Shown: positions 11,991 through 23,325 of the stretch, piece after piece
Numbering within the stretch: position 1 is the first letter of the stretch
Layout of the letters: each line of letters starts with the position of its first letter
Source of the DNA: Chelydra serpentina
Taxonomy: Eukaryota > Chordata > Testudines > Chelydridae
Direction of reading: 5' to 3'
NCBI GenBank assembly: GCA_037349315.1
Contig: JBAIAC010000033.1
Span: 24,818,001-24,882,000, forward strand
DNA: 64,000 nucleotides
The notes under the pieces: model-generated
What the model was told of the DNA's origin: nothing
What the model saw: only the letters and a program-made list of their open reading frames with translations
Databases searched by the model: none
Position numbers and translations under genes: made by a program

Positions 11991-12323
11991 CAGTGTTTCC
12001 CAAATTTGGGATGCCGCTTGTTCAGGGAAAGCCCCTGGTGGGCCGGGCCGGTTTGTTTACCTGCCGCGTCCGCAGGTTCAGCCGATTGCGACTTCCACTG
12101 GCCGCAGTTCGCTGTGCCCAGCCAATGGGGGCTGCAGGAAGCAGCGGCCAGTATGTCCCTCGGCCTGCACCGCTTCCCGCAGCCCCCATTGGCCGGGCAC
12201 AGCAAACCGCGGCCAGTGGGCGCCGTGATTGGCCAAACTTGCGGATGCAGCAGGTAAACAAACCGGCCCGGCCCGCCAGGGACTTTCCCTGAACAAGCAG
12301 CGTCCCAAATATGGGAAACACTG
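11991..12323. mobile_element. hAT-type foldback element (CAGTGTTTCCC ends), 333 bp
   Basis: Ends are CAGTGTTTCCC and GGGAAACACTG. Perfect 8-bp target-site duplications TCCTACAA flank it at 11983-11990 and 12324-12331. The whole element folds back: GGGCCGGGCCGGTTTGTTTAC on the left is mirrored on the right. It has no transposase and inner CCAAT/ATTGG boxes. The core is shared with the element at 51613, but the outer ends differ. Confidence 0.93.
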
Positions 12324-12368
12324 TCCTACAAGATTGTTTATGCTAAGTCCTTTTCCCAGTGTTTTTTT

Positions 12369-12533
12369 CATAGATTCATAAAGTCCAAGGCCAGAGGGGA
12401 CCATTGTGATCATCTAGTCTGACCCCCTGCATAACACAGGCCCTGGAACTTCCCCCAAGTAATTCCTAGAACAGAACTTTCAGAAAAACATTTAAAAACT
12501 GTCAATGATGGAGAATCCACTACAACCATGTAA
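12369..12533 (-). mobile_element. CR1 LINE 3' end
   Basis: Starts with the terminal repeat ATAGATTCAT and continues with GACCATTGTGATCATCTAGTC and TGACCCCCTGCATAACACAGG, the reverse complement of the turtle CR1 3' end. Its other end abuts the half hAT element at 12536. Confidence 0.85.
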
Positions 12534-12535
12534 AT

Positions 12536-12637
12536 GAGGGATCGGCAACCTTTGGCACGCAGCCCACCAGGGAAATCCGCTGGCGAGCCGGGACAGTTTG
12601 TTTACCTGCAGCGTCCACAGGTTCGGCCGATCGCAGC
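12536..12637. mobile_element. Left half of a hAT-type foldback element (AGGGATCGG ends)
   Basis: GAGGGATCGGCAACCTTTGG, then CCGCTGGCGAGCC, GTTTGTTTACCTGC and AGGTTCGGCCGATCGC match the left arm of the element at 51613. The right arm is missing, so no target-site duplication can be assigned. Confidence 0.75.
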
Positions 12638-13533
12638 TTTCCAAGGGAACAGGCACAGCTGATCAGCGTTACACTGTGGTTCAGGAACAAGGATATGCTG
12701 GGAGGGAGGCAACAGGTGTGTGACCATAAATGAGCCTGCGGGATGTTAAAATGGCCCCACTGCTCAGGTGTGTTGGGGAAATTGCCCCCTCCCCACCCCC
12801 CATGTGTGGCAAGAGCCATTGTTGCTGAGGTCAAATCCTTGTGTTGATTAGCACAGCACGACTCCTGCCTGTGTTTTGACAAGCAGTGTGGTACAGGCGG
12901 GTGGAGCTGCCTGGCCAGGAGCCTAGGCTGAGTCTGTGCAGCTCTCAGGAAATGCCATCTGAGCAGCAGCCTAAAAAAAACTCATAAATGAAGAATGAGA
13001 GTGAGGTGTCCAGTTTCCAGGCAGCCTCCCTACTTGGAAAGGGTTTGGCTGCCCCATGCCAGCAGCTCCATGCTTCTGACTTCCCTCCAGAGGGGTAGTG
13101 TGATATGAGTGGCTATTCCTGGAATCCCCTTGCTTAAATGCTTTGGATGGAGGGAGCCTTATTGGTTAATTATTTATATTGCAGAAGAACGCAAATGTGC
13201 TAGGAGCTGTACAGACATAGAAAAAACACAGCCTGGTTCTCACTGTCTTGCATCTTGTGTGGTCATTTACCCCTGTGCGAAGTGGCTGAAAAGAGGCTTG
13301 CCACTCACAATTCTGCACCTTTGACCAAAATGCACCAGTGTATGTGATGACACATGTTGCAAAGCAGCAAGAATCAGGCCCAAAGCTGTATAGCCAGGGG
13401 GACAGAGCTAAGTAAAGCCTTGAGGATCTTCATCTTTAGTTTTTCACCCCCTTCGGCTGCTGTTGTCGCCATGGGGGATTTTTATTTCTTCTCAGCCATG
13501 ATCTTGCTTTGCACAAAGGTCCCATGCTTTTTT
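12638..13533. other. Non-coding spacer
   Basis: No exon recognised. A diverged old repeat (TTATTTATATTGCAGAAGAAC ... GTGCTAGGAGCTGTACAGACA) is visible at about 13160-13230. Confidence 0.35.
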
Positions 13534-13732
13534 ATGGAGACATGCCTATCTCATAGAACTGGAAGGACCTTGAAAGGTCATTGAGTCCAGTCCCCTGCCT
13601 TCACTAGCAGGACTAAGTACTGTCCCCTGACAGATTTTTGCCCCAGATCCCTAAATGGCCCCCTCAAGGATTGAACTCACAACCCTGGGTTTAGCAGGAC
13701 AATGCTCAAACCACTGAGCTATCTCTCCCCCC
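13534..13732 (-). mobile_element. Cry-family SINE (cryptodiran turtle, tRNA-derived)
   Basis: On the minus strand a tRNA-like head has an A box (TAGCTCAGTGGTTTGAGCA) and a B box (TGTGAGTTCAATCC). It is followed by a body with GGGGGCCATTTAGGGATCTG and a 3' tail reading CCTTCCAGTTCTATGAGATAG. This is the Cry SINE known from hidden-necked turtles. A second copy is at 42578-42776. Confidence 0.88.
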
Positions 13733-13736
13733 GCTC

Positions 13737-13966
13737 CTCAATTATCAGGAGCGGAGGAGCGCCGCAGGGAGGGCGGCATGCCCGTGCTGCCTCGCCCCAA
13801 CAGTGCCGCAACACACCCCAGCACCCAGGGAAACAAACCCACCCCACCCCTGAGCGCCGCTGGAGTATGTTTAAAAAACAAACAAACAAACAAACACCTG
13901 AGCTTCCGCCCCAAGATAGGTGCCGCCCCAAGCATGTGCTTGGTAGGTTGGTGCCTGGAGCTGGCC
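13737..13966. mobile_element. Right part of a CAGGGCCGG-family hAT-type element
   Basis: The stretch TTTAAAAAACAAACAAACAAAC, GCCCCAAGCATGTGCTTGG and TTGGTGCCTGGAGCTGGCCCT matches the right end of the element at 32059-32610. The left end is lost where the Cry SINE begins. Confidence 0.7.
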
Positions 13967-14149
13967 CTTCCCACAAGAAACTTGTGTGGCCACCCTCCTA
14001 TTCCCCTCTGTTTCAGGAACTCTCTATAACCTCCCCGCATCCCACTTCTTCATGCCAAGGGCTCTGTGTGTCACCCAATCTCCCTGGGACGCTGGCAGCT
14101 CTTGCCCAGGCTGTAGGCCTCAGATGAGCACCGACAAATTCATTGCTGG

Positions 14150-15126
14150 AATGTTTCCCCTGTGTGTTGGGAGGGTTAAGATGGGTATTGAACTTACAAC
14201 AATGTATTTAGTTTATATGAAATGCTTGTAAGTTGCTGCATGCATTAATGTCGCTTATAATCTCATTATCACATGCTATAAGGCAACATTTAAGTTTTTG
14301 CTTTATGACTGTAAAAAATGTTTGCTCTGAAACAGTAAACCCAGTCAGGAGGGCTCATCTTCTAACCATCAAGAAGGCCTATAAAAATAAATGGGCCATT
14401 GTAGGCCATCACAATACAAAGACTGTCAATTGCCCCTTCACACCCATGAAGAGGTTATGTGCAAAAGAGTTTGCCCACTAGCTTGAATTCTGGAAAAAGG
14501 AAATAAAAATAGGTGACAAGAAAATTTTTCATCTCTTTTTCGCTGTTTGGACTCACATAGGACTGGAGCTACAAAACAGAAGCAGAGATCCTCAGAGTCA
14601 ACCTGGTTTAGCCCTAAAAGACATTCAGAGCTGACAGATTACTATAACCTTTTAAAACCATAGACTGTAACTCATTTGTGTATATAGGTCTGCCCGATTT
14701 AACCTGGTAATAACGCCTTCATTTCTTTTTCCTAGTTAATAAATCTTGAGTTAGTTTATTACAGGAGTGGTTACCAACGTTGTCTTTGGTGTGAGATCTG
14801 AGGTACAAATTAACCTGGGGTAAATGACTGGTCTCTTGGGACCGGAAGCAACCTGATTATTTTGTGATCTTTGGTGTATAACAACCAACTAACACTACGT
14901 CCATTTTGCCTGGGTGGCAAGACAGACTGGAATGGCCAAGGGGACTGTCTGTGACTCCATCGTAAGACTGTCATAGTGCTTTAAGAAATCACACTTGTTT
15001 TGGGGAGGGTCAGATCTAATTATGGAACACACAAACACAACCAGTTTGGGGTCTCTGCGCTGCTTCTTGACAGTCTGTCCTGAGGTTGGCACTCTCGGTT
15101 GAGAACTAACTCCAGACAGCGTCACA
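14150..15126 (+). mobile_element. Probable solo LTR, cut at its 3' end by a hAT insertion
   Basis: An AATAAA lies at about 14741 inside LTR-like non-coding sequence. The 3' part (GAGGTTGGCACTCTCGGTTG, CTCCAGACAGCGTCACA) resembles the 3' end of a turtle retroviral LTR. No internal retroviral gene is nearby. The hAT element at 15129 begins at the very end of the LTR. The left boundary is approximate. Confidence 0.45.
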
Positions 15127-15128
15127 CT

Positions 15129-15720
15129 CAGGGCTGGTGCAAGGAAGTTTCGCGCCCTAGGCGAAACTTCCTTGCACCAGCCCTGCGCCCCCGCCCCCAG
15201 CTAACACCGCCCCCCCTGCAGCAGCCAGTCCCCCCCTGTGGTGGCTCTCCCCCCCCCCCCCCGCAGGCCGGCAGCTCAGCCCCCCGCCCGCGGCAGCCTT
15301 CCCCCGCCCGCGGTGCCCCCCCAGCTCCCGCCTCAGCTGCGGAGCCGTGAGGGCGGGAGGCAGCCGTGGCCAGCTGCCCCCCCGGCTCCCCGCTCAGCCG
15401 TGGAGCCAGGAGGGCGGCAAGCAGCTGCGGCCACTTGTCCGCCTGGCTCCTGGCTCAGCTGCAGAGCCAGGAGGGCGGCAGGCAGCTGCGGCCAGCCGCC
15501 CCCCGGCTCCCTGCCGCCCCCCCAGCTCCCGGCTCAGCCATAGAGCCAGGAGGGCGGCAGGCAGCTGCAGCCCGCCGCCCCCTGGCTCCCTGCTGCCCCC
15601 CTGGCTCCCAGCTCAGCCGCAGAGCCGGAAGGGTGACAGGCAGCCGCGGCCAGCCGCCCACCCTGGCTCCCGGCGCCCTAGGCGACTGCCTAGGGTCACC
15701 TACTGGGTGTGCCAGCCCTG
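15129..15720. mobile_element. hAT-type element, CAGGGCTGG family, 592 bp with GC tandem array
   Basis: Ends are CAGGGCTGG and CCAGCCCTG, flanked by GTCACACT (15121-15128) and GTCACGCT (15721-15728), an 8-bp target-site duplication with one change. The first 57 bp form a perfect 25-bp palindrome of the left end. The middle (about 15290-15660) is a GC-rich tandem array with a GAGCCAGGAGGGCGGCAGGC motif repeated about every 60-80 bp. No transposase. Confidence 0.9.
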
Positions 15721-15728
15721 GTCACGCT

Positions 15729-18050
15729 CCACATTCCCCAGTTTCATCACCTGTGCCAAGGCCCTGTGTGCCTCCCAATGCCTCCTGCCCCCCAGACCAG
15801 GGTCCCCCTTCTCCTCCCCATGCCAGAAACAGTTGAAGCTGCTGCCTCTGCTAACCAGATGCCAACGGCTCCCTGTGCTCCCCATTTCTCCCATTCTGTA
15901 ATAGGGTTCTGCCCACTGAGGCACAGACTGTTCGTTGACATTTAAGAATTGATTGGCTGCTGCGTTTAAAAGTTACCATGTTACAGACAGACAGAAATGC
16001 CATCCAGTTGAGTGTCAGACCTTGCTTCACTGAGCCTGGAAGTCAGTCTCCTCCCCGCACAGATTCCTGACTCCCGTCCCAGGCCAATAAAGGCACAACT
16101 CCTGGGTTCTCCTGGCAGCAACCGCTGCTGAATCCTTTCTGGGGGCAGTAAAGGAGGTGGGAGGGAAGGTCAGTGGGTGGGTGTGCATGAGCTTCTTAAA
16201 GGGCTACTCCCACCCTGGATGTGCTGTGGCCTTCAGCAGTGTTTCTGGGTAGGAGAGATGGGCACGGGGCCAGGAGCCCCCAACTTCCTGTCCCTGTGGT
16301 GCACTTGGCTCCTGCTTTCTGGTGCTCCTGGCAGCCTAACAAATCCATCATCATAATTACTAATGCCTGGTGCCTCTGTGGCACTAATAAGTCAAATGCG
16401 TTGGGGTTACAGCGTTTGGTTTATTTTCCAGGACTCTCCTTCATTGCCAATAAGAGAGGTGTTTGTTCCCAGCCCTTCCCTGAGATAAGCCACACCAAAA
16501 CCAGCATTGACCTAGCAAGCGTTCTGCTCAGGTGTACATCCTAGCAATGCAACCACTGCAACAGCCAGGAAAACATCCGTTCAGCCAACGCTCCTCTCCA
16601 CATCGACCTCAGCTCGTGGGCTCTACCACCCAGACACACACAGCAGATTCCTCAGCAGCCTCGTTTTCCATTCCAACACAGAACCACCTGCAACGCACAT
16701 GGCTAGTTCTTCACAAGCACTGCACATCCTTACTCAGATAAAGATGTGTGCCCTGTAGACATAGGCCTGGGTGCAAAGCGTATAATGTGCTATTTGCACA
16801 TTAAAAAGTCTGTGGATTGTGTGTGGAAAAAAGAAGTATCTAGTCGAGCCATGGTAGCATTTTCTACAATGCTTCTGGTTCCACGTGCAGGGCCAGTAAG
16901 ACAGGCAGAACTGCAAGGTCTCAATGCATGGATGAGTCAATAGTGTAGCCAGGAGGGATTTAGGTTTATTAGAAACCAGGGCAGTATTGGCCTTTACAGG
17001 AGGGATAGGCTCCACCTAAACTCAAATGGAACCAGACTGTTCACACCATTTATCTTCTGCTTAGTTCTGAGTGACCTAGTTGACATTGTCCTGTGTTTCT
17101 GTGAAGCTGGGCGTTTGGGATGACTGTGGTTATCTAGCTACAGGAAGCCCAACGAGCGAGACTGTCAGTGCCAAATTTTTGAACTGATTGATTTTTTGTC
17201 AATATTGTCTCTAGAAAAGTTGCCGTATGAATAGTGGTAAATGTGGAGAGTGAAACAGGGATTTCAATCCTGCTTAAGTGAAAAGCTCAATGCAGCCTGA
17301 ACTATAGAGGTGTTACCAAATCTTCCATAATAACTATATCAGGGAACTATCCTGTTCTTTCACTGAAGAAATTCCACAAAATCCCAGCAGGGGGCAGAAC
17401 AATCATCCCAGGAAATCATACCACACAATATACAGTGCGGTAGCTGTAGAAACATGCAGCAGGACTGGAGCTAGCCCTACCTGTATTTGCATGAGTAATA
17501 GTTACCCTTTTTCAAACTGTGTCAGATGCCTATCTTGCCATTGGGTCAAATTAATACAACAATCGGGAGAAATAAGTAACAGAGCTGACTCTGTAGCAAA
17601 CTGATTTCAGTGTGAACCTGTCTCTGCCAGGGTTCTGCTCCACTTTGCAAGGCTAACCCTAAAAAACATTTGGAAATTACAGCTGATTTAACATACAGCT
17701 GCCCAGAACAATACCAAGCTCTTTTCAAGATCCTAACCCTACAAACAGGATCTTCTCAGTGGAGGGAAATCAGGTTTGGAATTTATTCCTAGCAGACATG
17801 AACCTGAGCCCAAGTTTCACTATATTTAGGACATCTTTGGGGATCCTTCTCCTAAAAGATGAGATGCACAAGGAGATTAATCACTAATTCCTCTTATTAA
17901 GCAACTTCATTCTGTGAGGATGGAGGATTTTGTTCCTGTTCCGGGATGGAACTGATGTGCATCTTAATGCGTGTAACATGCCCAGACATCATGAGTATGG
18001 GCACCTTAAACATTCCTATTAGAATAATATCAAGATAATAATTATTGCAG
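15729..18050. other. Non-coding spacer
   Basis: Mostly single-copy looking sequence with no exon recognised. A CTCF-like motif lies at 17384-17397. Confidence 0.35.
17384..17397 (+). promoter_or_regulatory. CTCF-like motif
   Basis: CCAGCAGGGGGCAG fits the CTCF core consensus. Motif match only. Confidence 0.35.
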
Positions 18051-18054
18051 TAAT

Positions 18055-18215
18055 GCAAAGCTCAGTGGTTCACATGCAGGAGTCTGTGTGAAACTTAGTT
18101 CACATGCAGGGGTCCTTGTGAAATTTGGAAGTTCTCATGCAAAGGTCTGTATGAAACTGAGGAGTCTGAAAACTTGGCAGTTCAAGCACAGAAGTTCATG
18201 TGAAATTACCACCTC
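18055..18215. repeat. Imperfect tandem repeat, about 40-bp units
   Basis: Three to four units share GTTCACATGCAGGAGTCTGT followed by GTGAAACTTAG; units start near 18068, 18098, 18131 and 18178. Beside a 5S-derived SINE. Confidence 0.55.
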
Positions 18216-18274
18216 ACAAGGATTATGGGAACATTTTCCTCATTTTTGATCTATGTGGAATTCACGCCCCAGGT

Positions 18275-18670
18275 TTCACTTTGATTATCAGAGAGTTTAT
18301 AAGCTAAGCAGGGTTGACCAGGTTGGTACTTGGATAAGAGCCCTCCAGGGAAAAGCACAGTACTGCAGGAAATATCAGAATTAGTGACTAAATAGGTGGA
18401 GCTCTTCTGAGTGAGCAAGTGCTAGGGGGTGCTATGCTGCAGGAAATGGGGATGGTGACTCAATGAATTGCACTCTTCTCTCTTGAGACAGAATTGAGCT
18501 AAGGCTCCAAGGCAGTACTAAAGGGCTGCTGCAGATGCTGTCTTTGAGACGAGATGGAAAACCAAGGTTCTAGCCAATTGTAGTCATTAAAGATCTCCTG
18601 GCGCCTTTTACAAGAGTTGGGATGTTAACCCCAGTATCCAGGCCAAATTCTGTAATCCTTACACGTTGTT
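18275..18670 (+). mobile_element. 5S-rRNA-derived SINE
   Basis: The head (AAGCTAAGCAGGGTTGACCA, TTGGTACTTGGATAAGAG) is diverged 5S rRNA sequence. The tail (TAGTCATTAAAGATCTCCTG, GTTAACCCCAGTATCCAGGCC) is the one shared by vertebrate 5S-derived SINEs. A second copy is at 47255. Confidence 0.75.
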
Positions 18671-21252
18671 AGCCCAAACCAATCTTATCCTGCTTTTTTG
18701 TTACCACCCACACTGCTGGACTGCTCTACTAGGGGAGCGGTAGGTACCGTTTTGGTGCATGAAAGGTACAATGATACAGATGAAAGCACAGCATGCTAGA
18801 GACATTTTCTCTGCTCTGCTCCAGGTGTGAGCGGAGCAGCAGAGCAAAATTGGTAAGATGTCCAAAGTGATGCCCACATTTCAGAGATTGGAGGGTGTTA
18901 CTGTCACTTTCCTGCTCTGTCTTGCACATGGAGTGGGGAGGAACTGCAGGAACCATGAAAGGAAGCAACCAGGGATTAGCAGGGGAGACAGGAAACAACA
19001 GAGGGAGAAGCAAAAGAAGAAGAAAAAACTAGCAAAAAAGACACGTGGAAAGACATAAAAAGGAGAGACAGGAAGCGAAACAAGGGGAAAGAGAGTGAAG
19101 AAAGGAAAACAGAGCGAAGACGAAGAAGGTAAGAGAGGAGAGAAAATAGTAAAGAAAGAAAGAAAAAAGAAAAGACAGAAATGAAGACGGTTGCATTAGC
19201 TATTGTTCAGCAATTAAGGGCTGCAGCCATGTTAAATCATGCACAGGGTGATTTCTCTACAACTCCAGCTGCAAAGGGCAAGGCCCTCTTGTTGGTCTGC
19301 CCTTTCTTTCTGAACCCTTCCCTCCTACCCTGGGTGAGGCTGAATAGTCAATTTCCACAATGCACTTAATAGACTCCATTCCTGTTTACCCAATATCAGA
19401 TGTGGCTAGTTTTGGAGTCAGCCAGGCCTAGCAGAGAGAAGGACAGATGAGAGACTGACACAGACAAAGCCAGGGGGCGCAGGACGAGAGACAAAGAGAA
19501 CAGAAATGTCTGAAATACGAGGAATGTGCAAAAAAGATAATTCTTCCAGTGATTAGGCATCATAAAAGATGTCTAGGCTAAAAGTGATGAGGGGAGACTG
19601 TGGATCCTGGGAGGAAGGAGAGAGACAGCTCAGATGGCATCATGCTCAGTAGGAATCTGACAGCAGATCAGGTATGGACAGAGGGGATCAAACCATAACT
19701 ACAGTATGTAACCCTGTCCAGGGTGGGTCATATTCACCTCTGACGGATATCTGAGAGCTCTGTCCTTGCCTTACACTTAGGAGCACTCATATAACTTGTC
19801 ATGCCAATGAAGTCTTATTGAATTGATTTGAATCATAACTGACCCAGATCTGGGTGACCCACAGCATTTTTCCCACTAAAAAATAAGTGGAACGCCAAAC
19901 CATGGAAGCAAGCAACCTAAATGTATATGTTCCTAGCTTACTAGACTCCCCTGGGATGAATCAGGTTGTTTCCCCTGCTAGGTGCTCTGAAATGTTTTGG
20001 AATGTGGGGGGGCTAAATAAGTAAATGTCCAGGGGGAGTTCAACCGGTGCCTAAGACACTTGTTTGCTGCTCTCACATTCCCAGAAGACACCAAGAGGGA
20101 ACGCTGCTTCCCCGTGTTTTAATGTTGGCCCCATGTCATTACAGGGCAAAAGAAGAAACAAATGCTGTCCAGGAATTTGGCAACAACAACAACAAAAAAA
20201 AGCCACCGAGAGAATGATCAACAAAGCTATTCATATCAAGTGCTGTGAGGGCCTGAAAAGTAACTGCCTAACCAACACCATCTCATTCCCAATATCTGTT
20301 TCCTGTATGGCTCCAGGTCAGACATGCTGACTTTACTAGAGAAGAACTGTCTGGATAAATAGCCATTACTGAGTTGTCTAGAGGGTTCACGAGGGAGTCA
20401 GTGCTACAGCTGGGTCCATTTCACTTCAATCAGCAATTGGGAAGACAAGGAATGCATGGAATTTGCAGCAGATATTGAACTCCGGGGAGTTGGAGACACA
20501 AGTGAGGGCAGAGCAATAATACAAAGACTTCTAGATGGCTGTGAAGGAAAAAGGGGAATCTGTTAATGTCTTGGTCAGCAGCTCCCTTCAGATATAAGGG
20601 GAAACGTTTCAATCAGGATATTACGATGTAGCCTATAACTATGGTATGGAGAATAAGAAAGAGGGAAATGTAGCATAATCTTTCTAATGAAAATGGAAGC
20701 TGCCCAGAACAGGCTGCTCTTCAGAATGATCCCCTCTCTCTCCCCCGTCTGCCCCCCCGCCCCCGCCACCCCGCACCAATTCTTTCCCCCTGCTTTGGAA
20801 GGGAAGCTGTAGTGTAGATGAGACTTCTTGGGCATTTTCACTATTGTGTCACTGTCATCCTTGCTACTACTAGTGGAGCTGCACCAACGAGGACTTAGAG
20901 TTCCTAGGTTTCCTCACGTCGAGAAGGCCTGAGGTGGGACAAGTGAACTGTCTTGAGAAGAAAGAGGAATGATTTCAGGGGGCTGATGATGGGGTATGAC
21001 TAAGAGAAATGGAATGGAATTAAGAAAACAAAATTTACTCTGAATGTCAAGATAAATTTCCTGGCAGTGACATAGATTTCCTAATGACATAGTCTCTCCA
21101 GAGAAGGGGTAGAAGCCCCTCACTTGGGACACTTAAAACTAGATAGGGCAAAAGCCAAGTCTAGAAAATGTCCCATAGGGAAAATCCTGCTGCAACCCCC
21201 CAGAAATGGGCAGGTTGGGACTAAAAGGGCTTTTTCACTCCTACAAAACTAG
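18671..21252. other. Non-coding spacer with a purine-rich tract
   Basis: About 18955-19180 is almost all purine on the plus strand (GAAGAAGAAAAA, AAAGAAAGAAAGAAAAAAG). No exon is recognised. A CCAGGGGGCGC motif (CTCF-like, weak) is near 19470. Confidence 0.4.
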
Positions 21253-21261
21253 CTCTGTGGA

Positions 21262-21470
21262 CAGGGCTGGCATTAGGAAGTGCGGGGTCCGATTCGAACA
21301 CCCGCTTCTACTCATCTGGCAGTGCTCCGGATCTTCGGCGGCACTTCGGCCGCGGGTTCTTCACTCGTTCCGGGTCTTCGGCGGCACTGAAGGACCCGCC
21401 TCCGAAGTGCTGATGAAGACCCGGAGCGCTGCTGGGTGAGTAAAAATTAAAAAGGCGCCGGCTACCCACG
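21262..21470. mobile_element. Truncated hAT-type element with CTTCGGCGGCAC core
   Basis: Starts like the CAGGGCCGG family (CAGGGCTGGCATTAGG), but its middle (CCGGGTCTTCGGCGGCAC, GAAGACCCGGAGCGC) is the foldback core of the element at 61228. The right end is not recognisable. Confidence 0.55.
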
Positions 21471-22150
21471 TCACAACCAAGCTGCCAGCTGAATTCCCAC
21501 TGGGGAGTCTCTATCCTTGGAGGTGATAGAAGAGGTAGTGGAATCCAGGTGGAATCTGCAGCGGCAGCAGCTACAAAAATTCTCTTCTGATTTATAAACT
21601 GAGCACTCTGGATGTAATAAAAACCCGCAGTGCTTACATAGCATGTTATACATTTTGATATACTTTACCAACATGTGGGATCCACCATGTACATTTCCCT
21701 TCCTGTTCACCTCCACAGTGTGCCACAAGCTCTGTCCCTGCATAGTAAGCGGCTGATGACCCTGATCTGAGCCCGGGCGGGTGACTTCTGCCACTGACAC
21801 TCCCACACGGATTGCTGTTGGGACACATGCCTGGCTTGGAGTTTGGGTTTTTGTTTTCCTTTTGAGGAAAGGAGTAGTCATGTGGGAACAGAAAATGAGT
21901 GACTGGAGCTGCTCTTCTGGATGTGGGAGTCTTGACATTGTGGTGGGGATGCCAGACCATCTCCTGCTGTTTCCATTCCTTGCAAACATGTGGTTTTGGG
22001 AAGCTGCACCCAGGGAGGCAGGAAGTTGCAGAGGAGCCTGAATTCATGAGCCAGAGAGAACAACCCCTCTGTAATCTACCTAAATGCAGTCTGTATTCAG
22101 AACAGAGGGCCTCATCCATTCTCACATATCCCCCCCTGCGTCCGTAGGCT
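21471..22150. other. Non-coding spacer
   Basis: No exon or repeat recognised. The 171- and 172-residue open frames on the minus strand have no domain, splice context or family resemblance. Confidence 0.35.
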
Positions 22151-22154
22151 TTGC

Positions 22155-22430
22155 AGGGCACGTCTACCCAGCTCTCACAATCCAGTTTAATTGACTCAGG
22201 CTTGCTCTACAGGGCTAAAAATAGCAGTGTAGTCATTCAGGCTGAGGAGGGAGCCAGGGCTCCAAGACTGTCCCCCCTCGCTGGGTTTCAGAGCCCGGGC
22301 TCCAGCCCAAACCCAAACGTCTACACTGTTATTTTTATCTCTGTAGAGCAAGCCTCATGAACCCAAATCAGTTGACCTGGCTCTGAGACTCACAGCCGTG
22401 AGTCCTTTTTTGCTGTGTAGACGTACCCAG
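22155..22430. repeat. DNA-transposon-like repeat with GTCTACCC/GTAGACGTACCC ends
   Basis: Subterminal repeats GACTCAGGCTTGCTCTACAGGG and CTCTGTAGAGCAAGCCTCATG are inverted copies, and the outer ends carry GGGCACGTCTACCC and TGTAGACGTACCC. No clear target duplication. Confidence 0.5.
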
Positions 22431-23317
22431 AGGCACCACTGGAATCCTGTGTTGGGCTCCCACTGAGCTTCAACTGAGGCACCATGGGAGTCAGCCCGAT
22501 GGGCTATAAGAGTCTCCTGGCATCTGAGATAACCTGGATGAGACAGGACCAGATTTGTAGTGATTGCATCACCTGTAAAGCACTGTCCCCTTCAGGCATA
22601 GTGGTGAGAGGGGGTCAACTCATCCTTCTGAGGCTCCATCAAAGATCTGCACCTACCTGAGTCAAAACCATGGGGACACAATGGGCCCCAAGTAGCCAAA
22701 GCTGCCTTTAGCGCTAGGGGCTGCAGGGGGAAAGGAAGGAATGGGTAAGACTTGCTGCCAAGTCAGGCATAGTCAGCCTGGAAAATCCTGCACCAAGTTG
22801 TGGGTGGGTGGGTGAGAGAGATGACGGGATCCGGACAGGCTTGTGTTCTCCAGTAGAAAGCTATCTGGCCTCAGCCAGTCTCAGAAATGGCAACTGAAAG
22901 GCTTCTTACAAGGGCATCCAAGTACTACTGGTTGAATAAACAAGTCCCTGAGCTATGGCAAATCCTACCCTGCTCGCCAGGCCCCGGGGGATCTGAGCGG
23001 GGCGGGGGAGACGCGTAGGCAGAACGGCTGGGGCATGAATTTAGACATTCTAATTAAACTCAGAAATCAAGATATCAAAGGGAAACAGTGAAATAATCAG
23101 GGCCAGGCATGGGCAGAAGTTTCTCTCCTTTGTTTACATAGATATGAAGCTCAGGAAGGGGGAGGAGAAAAGAGGAGGGTTGGGGAGGGGAAAGCAAAAG
23201 GGGAATAGGCTTTAAGAAACTGTCTCTTTTAACTAGCTGACAGAACAGGTTTCTGTAAATTCCTTGGAAGACTATGTCCCTGTTCATTATTGTTATTCTT
23301 TATTTCTGTGTGGTAGC
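22431..23317. other. Non-coding spacer
   Basis: No exon or clear repeat recognised; a short G/C-rich patch lies near 22980-23020. Confidence 0.35.
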
Positions 23318-23325
23318 ATTAAGAG

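Noticed and set aside
13680..13732. Possible tRNA gene on the minus strand
   Set aside because: A and B boxes are present, but the sequence continues into the Cry SINE body and does not complete a cloverleaf; it is SINE-derived.
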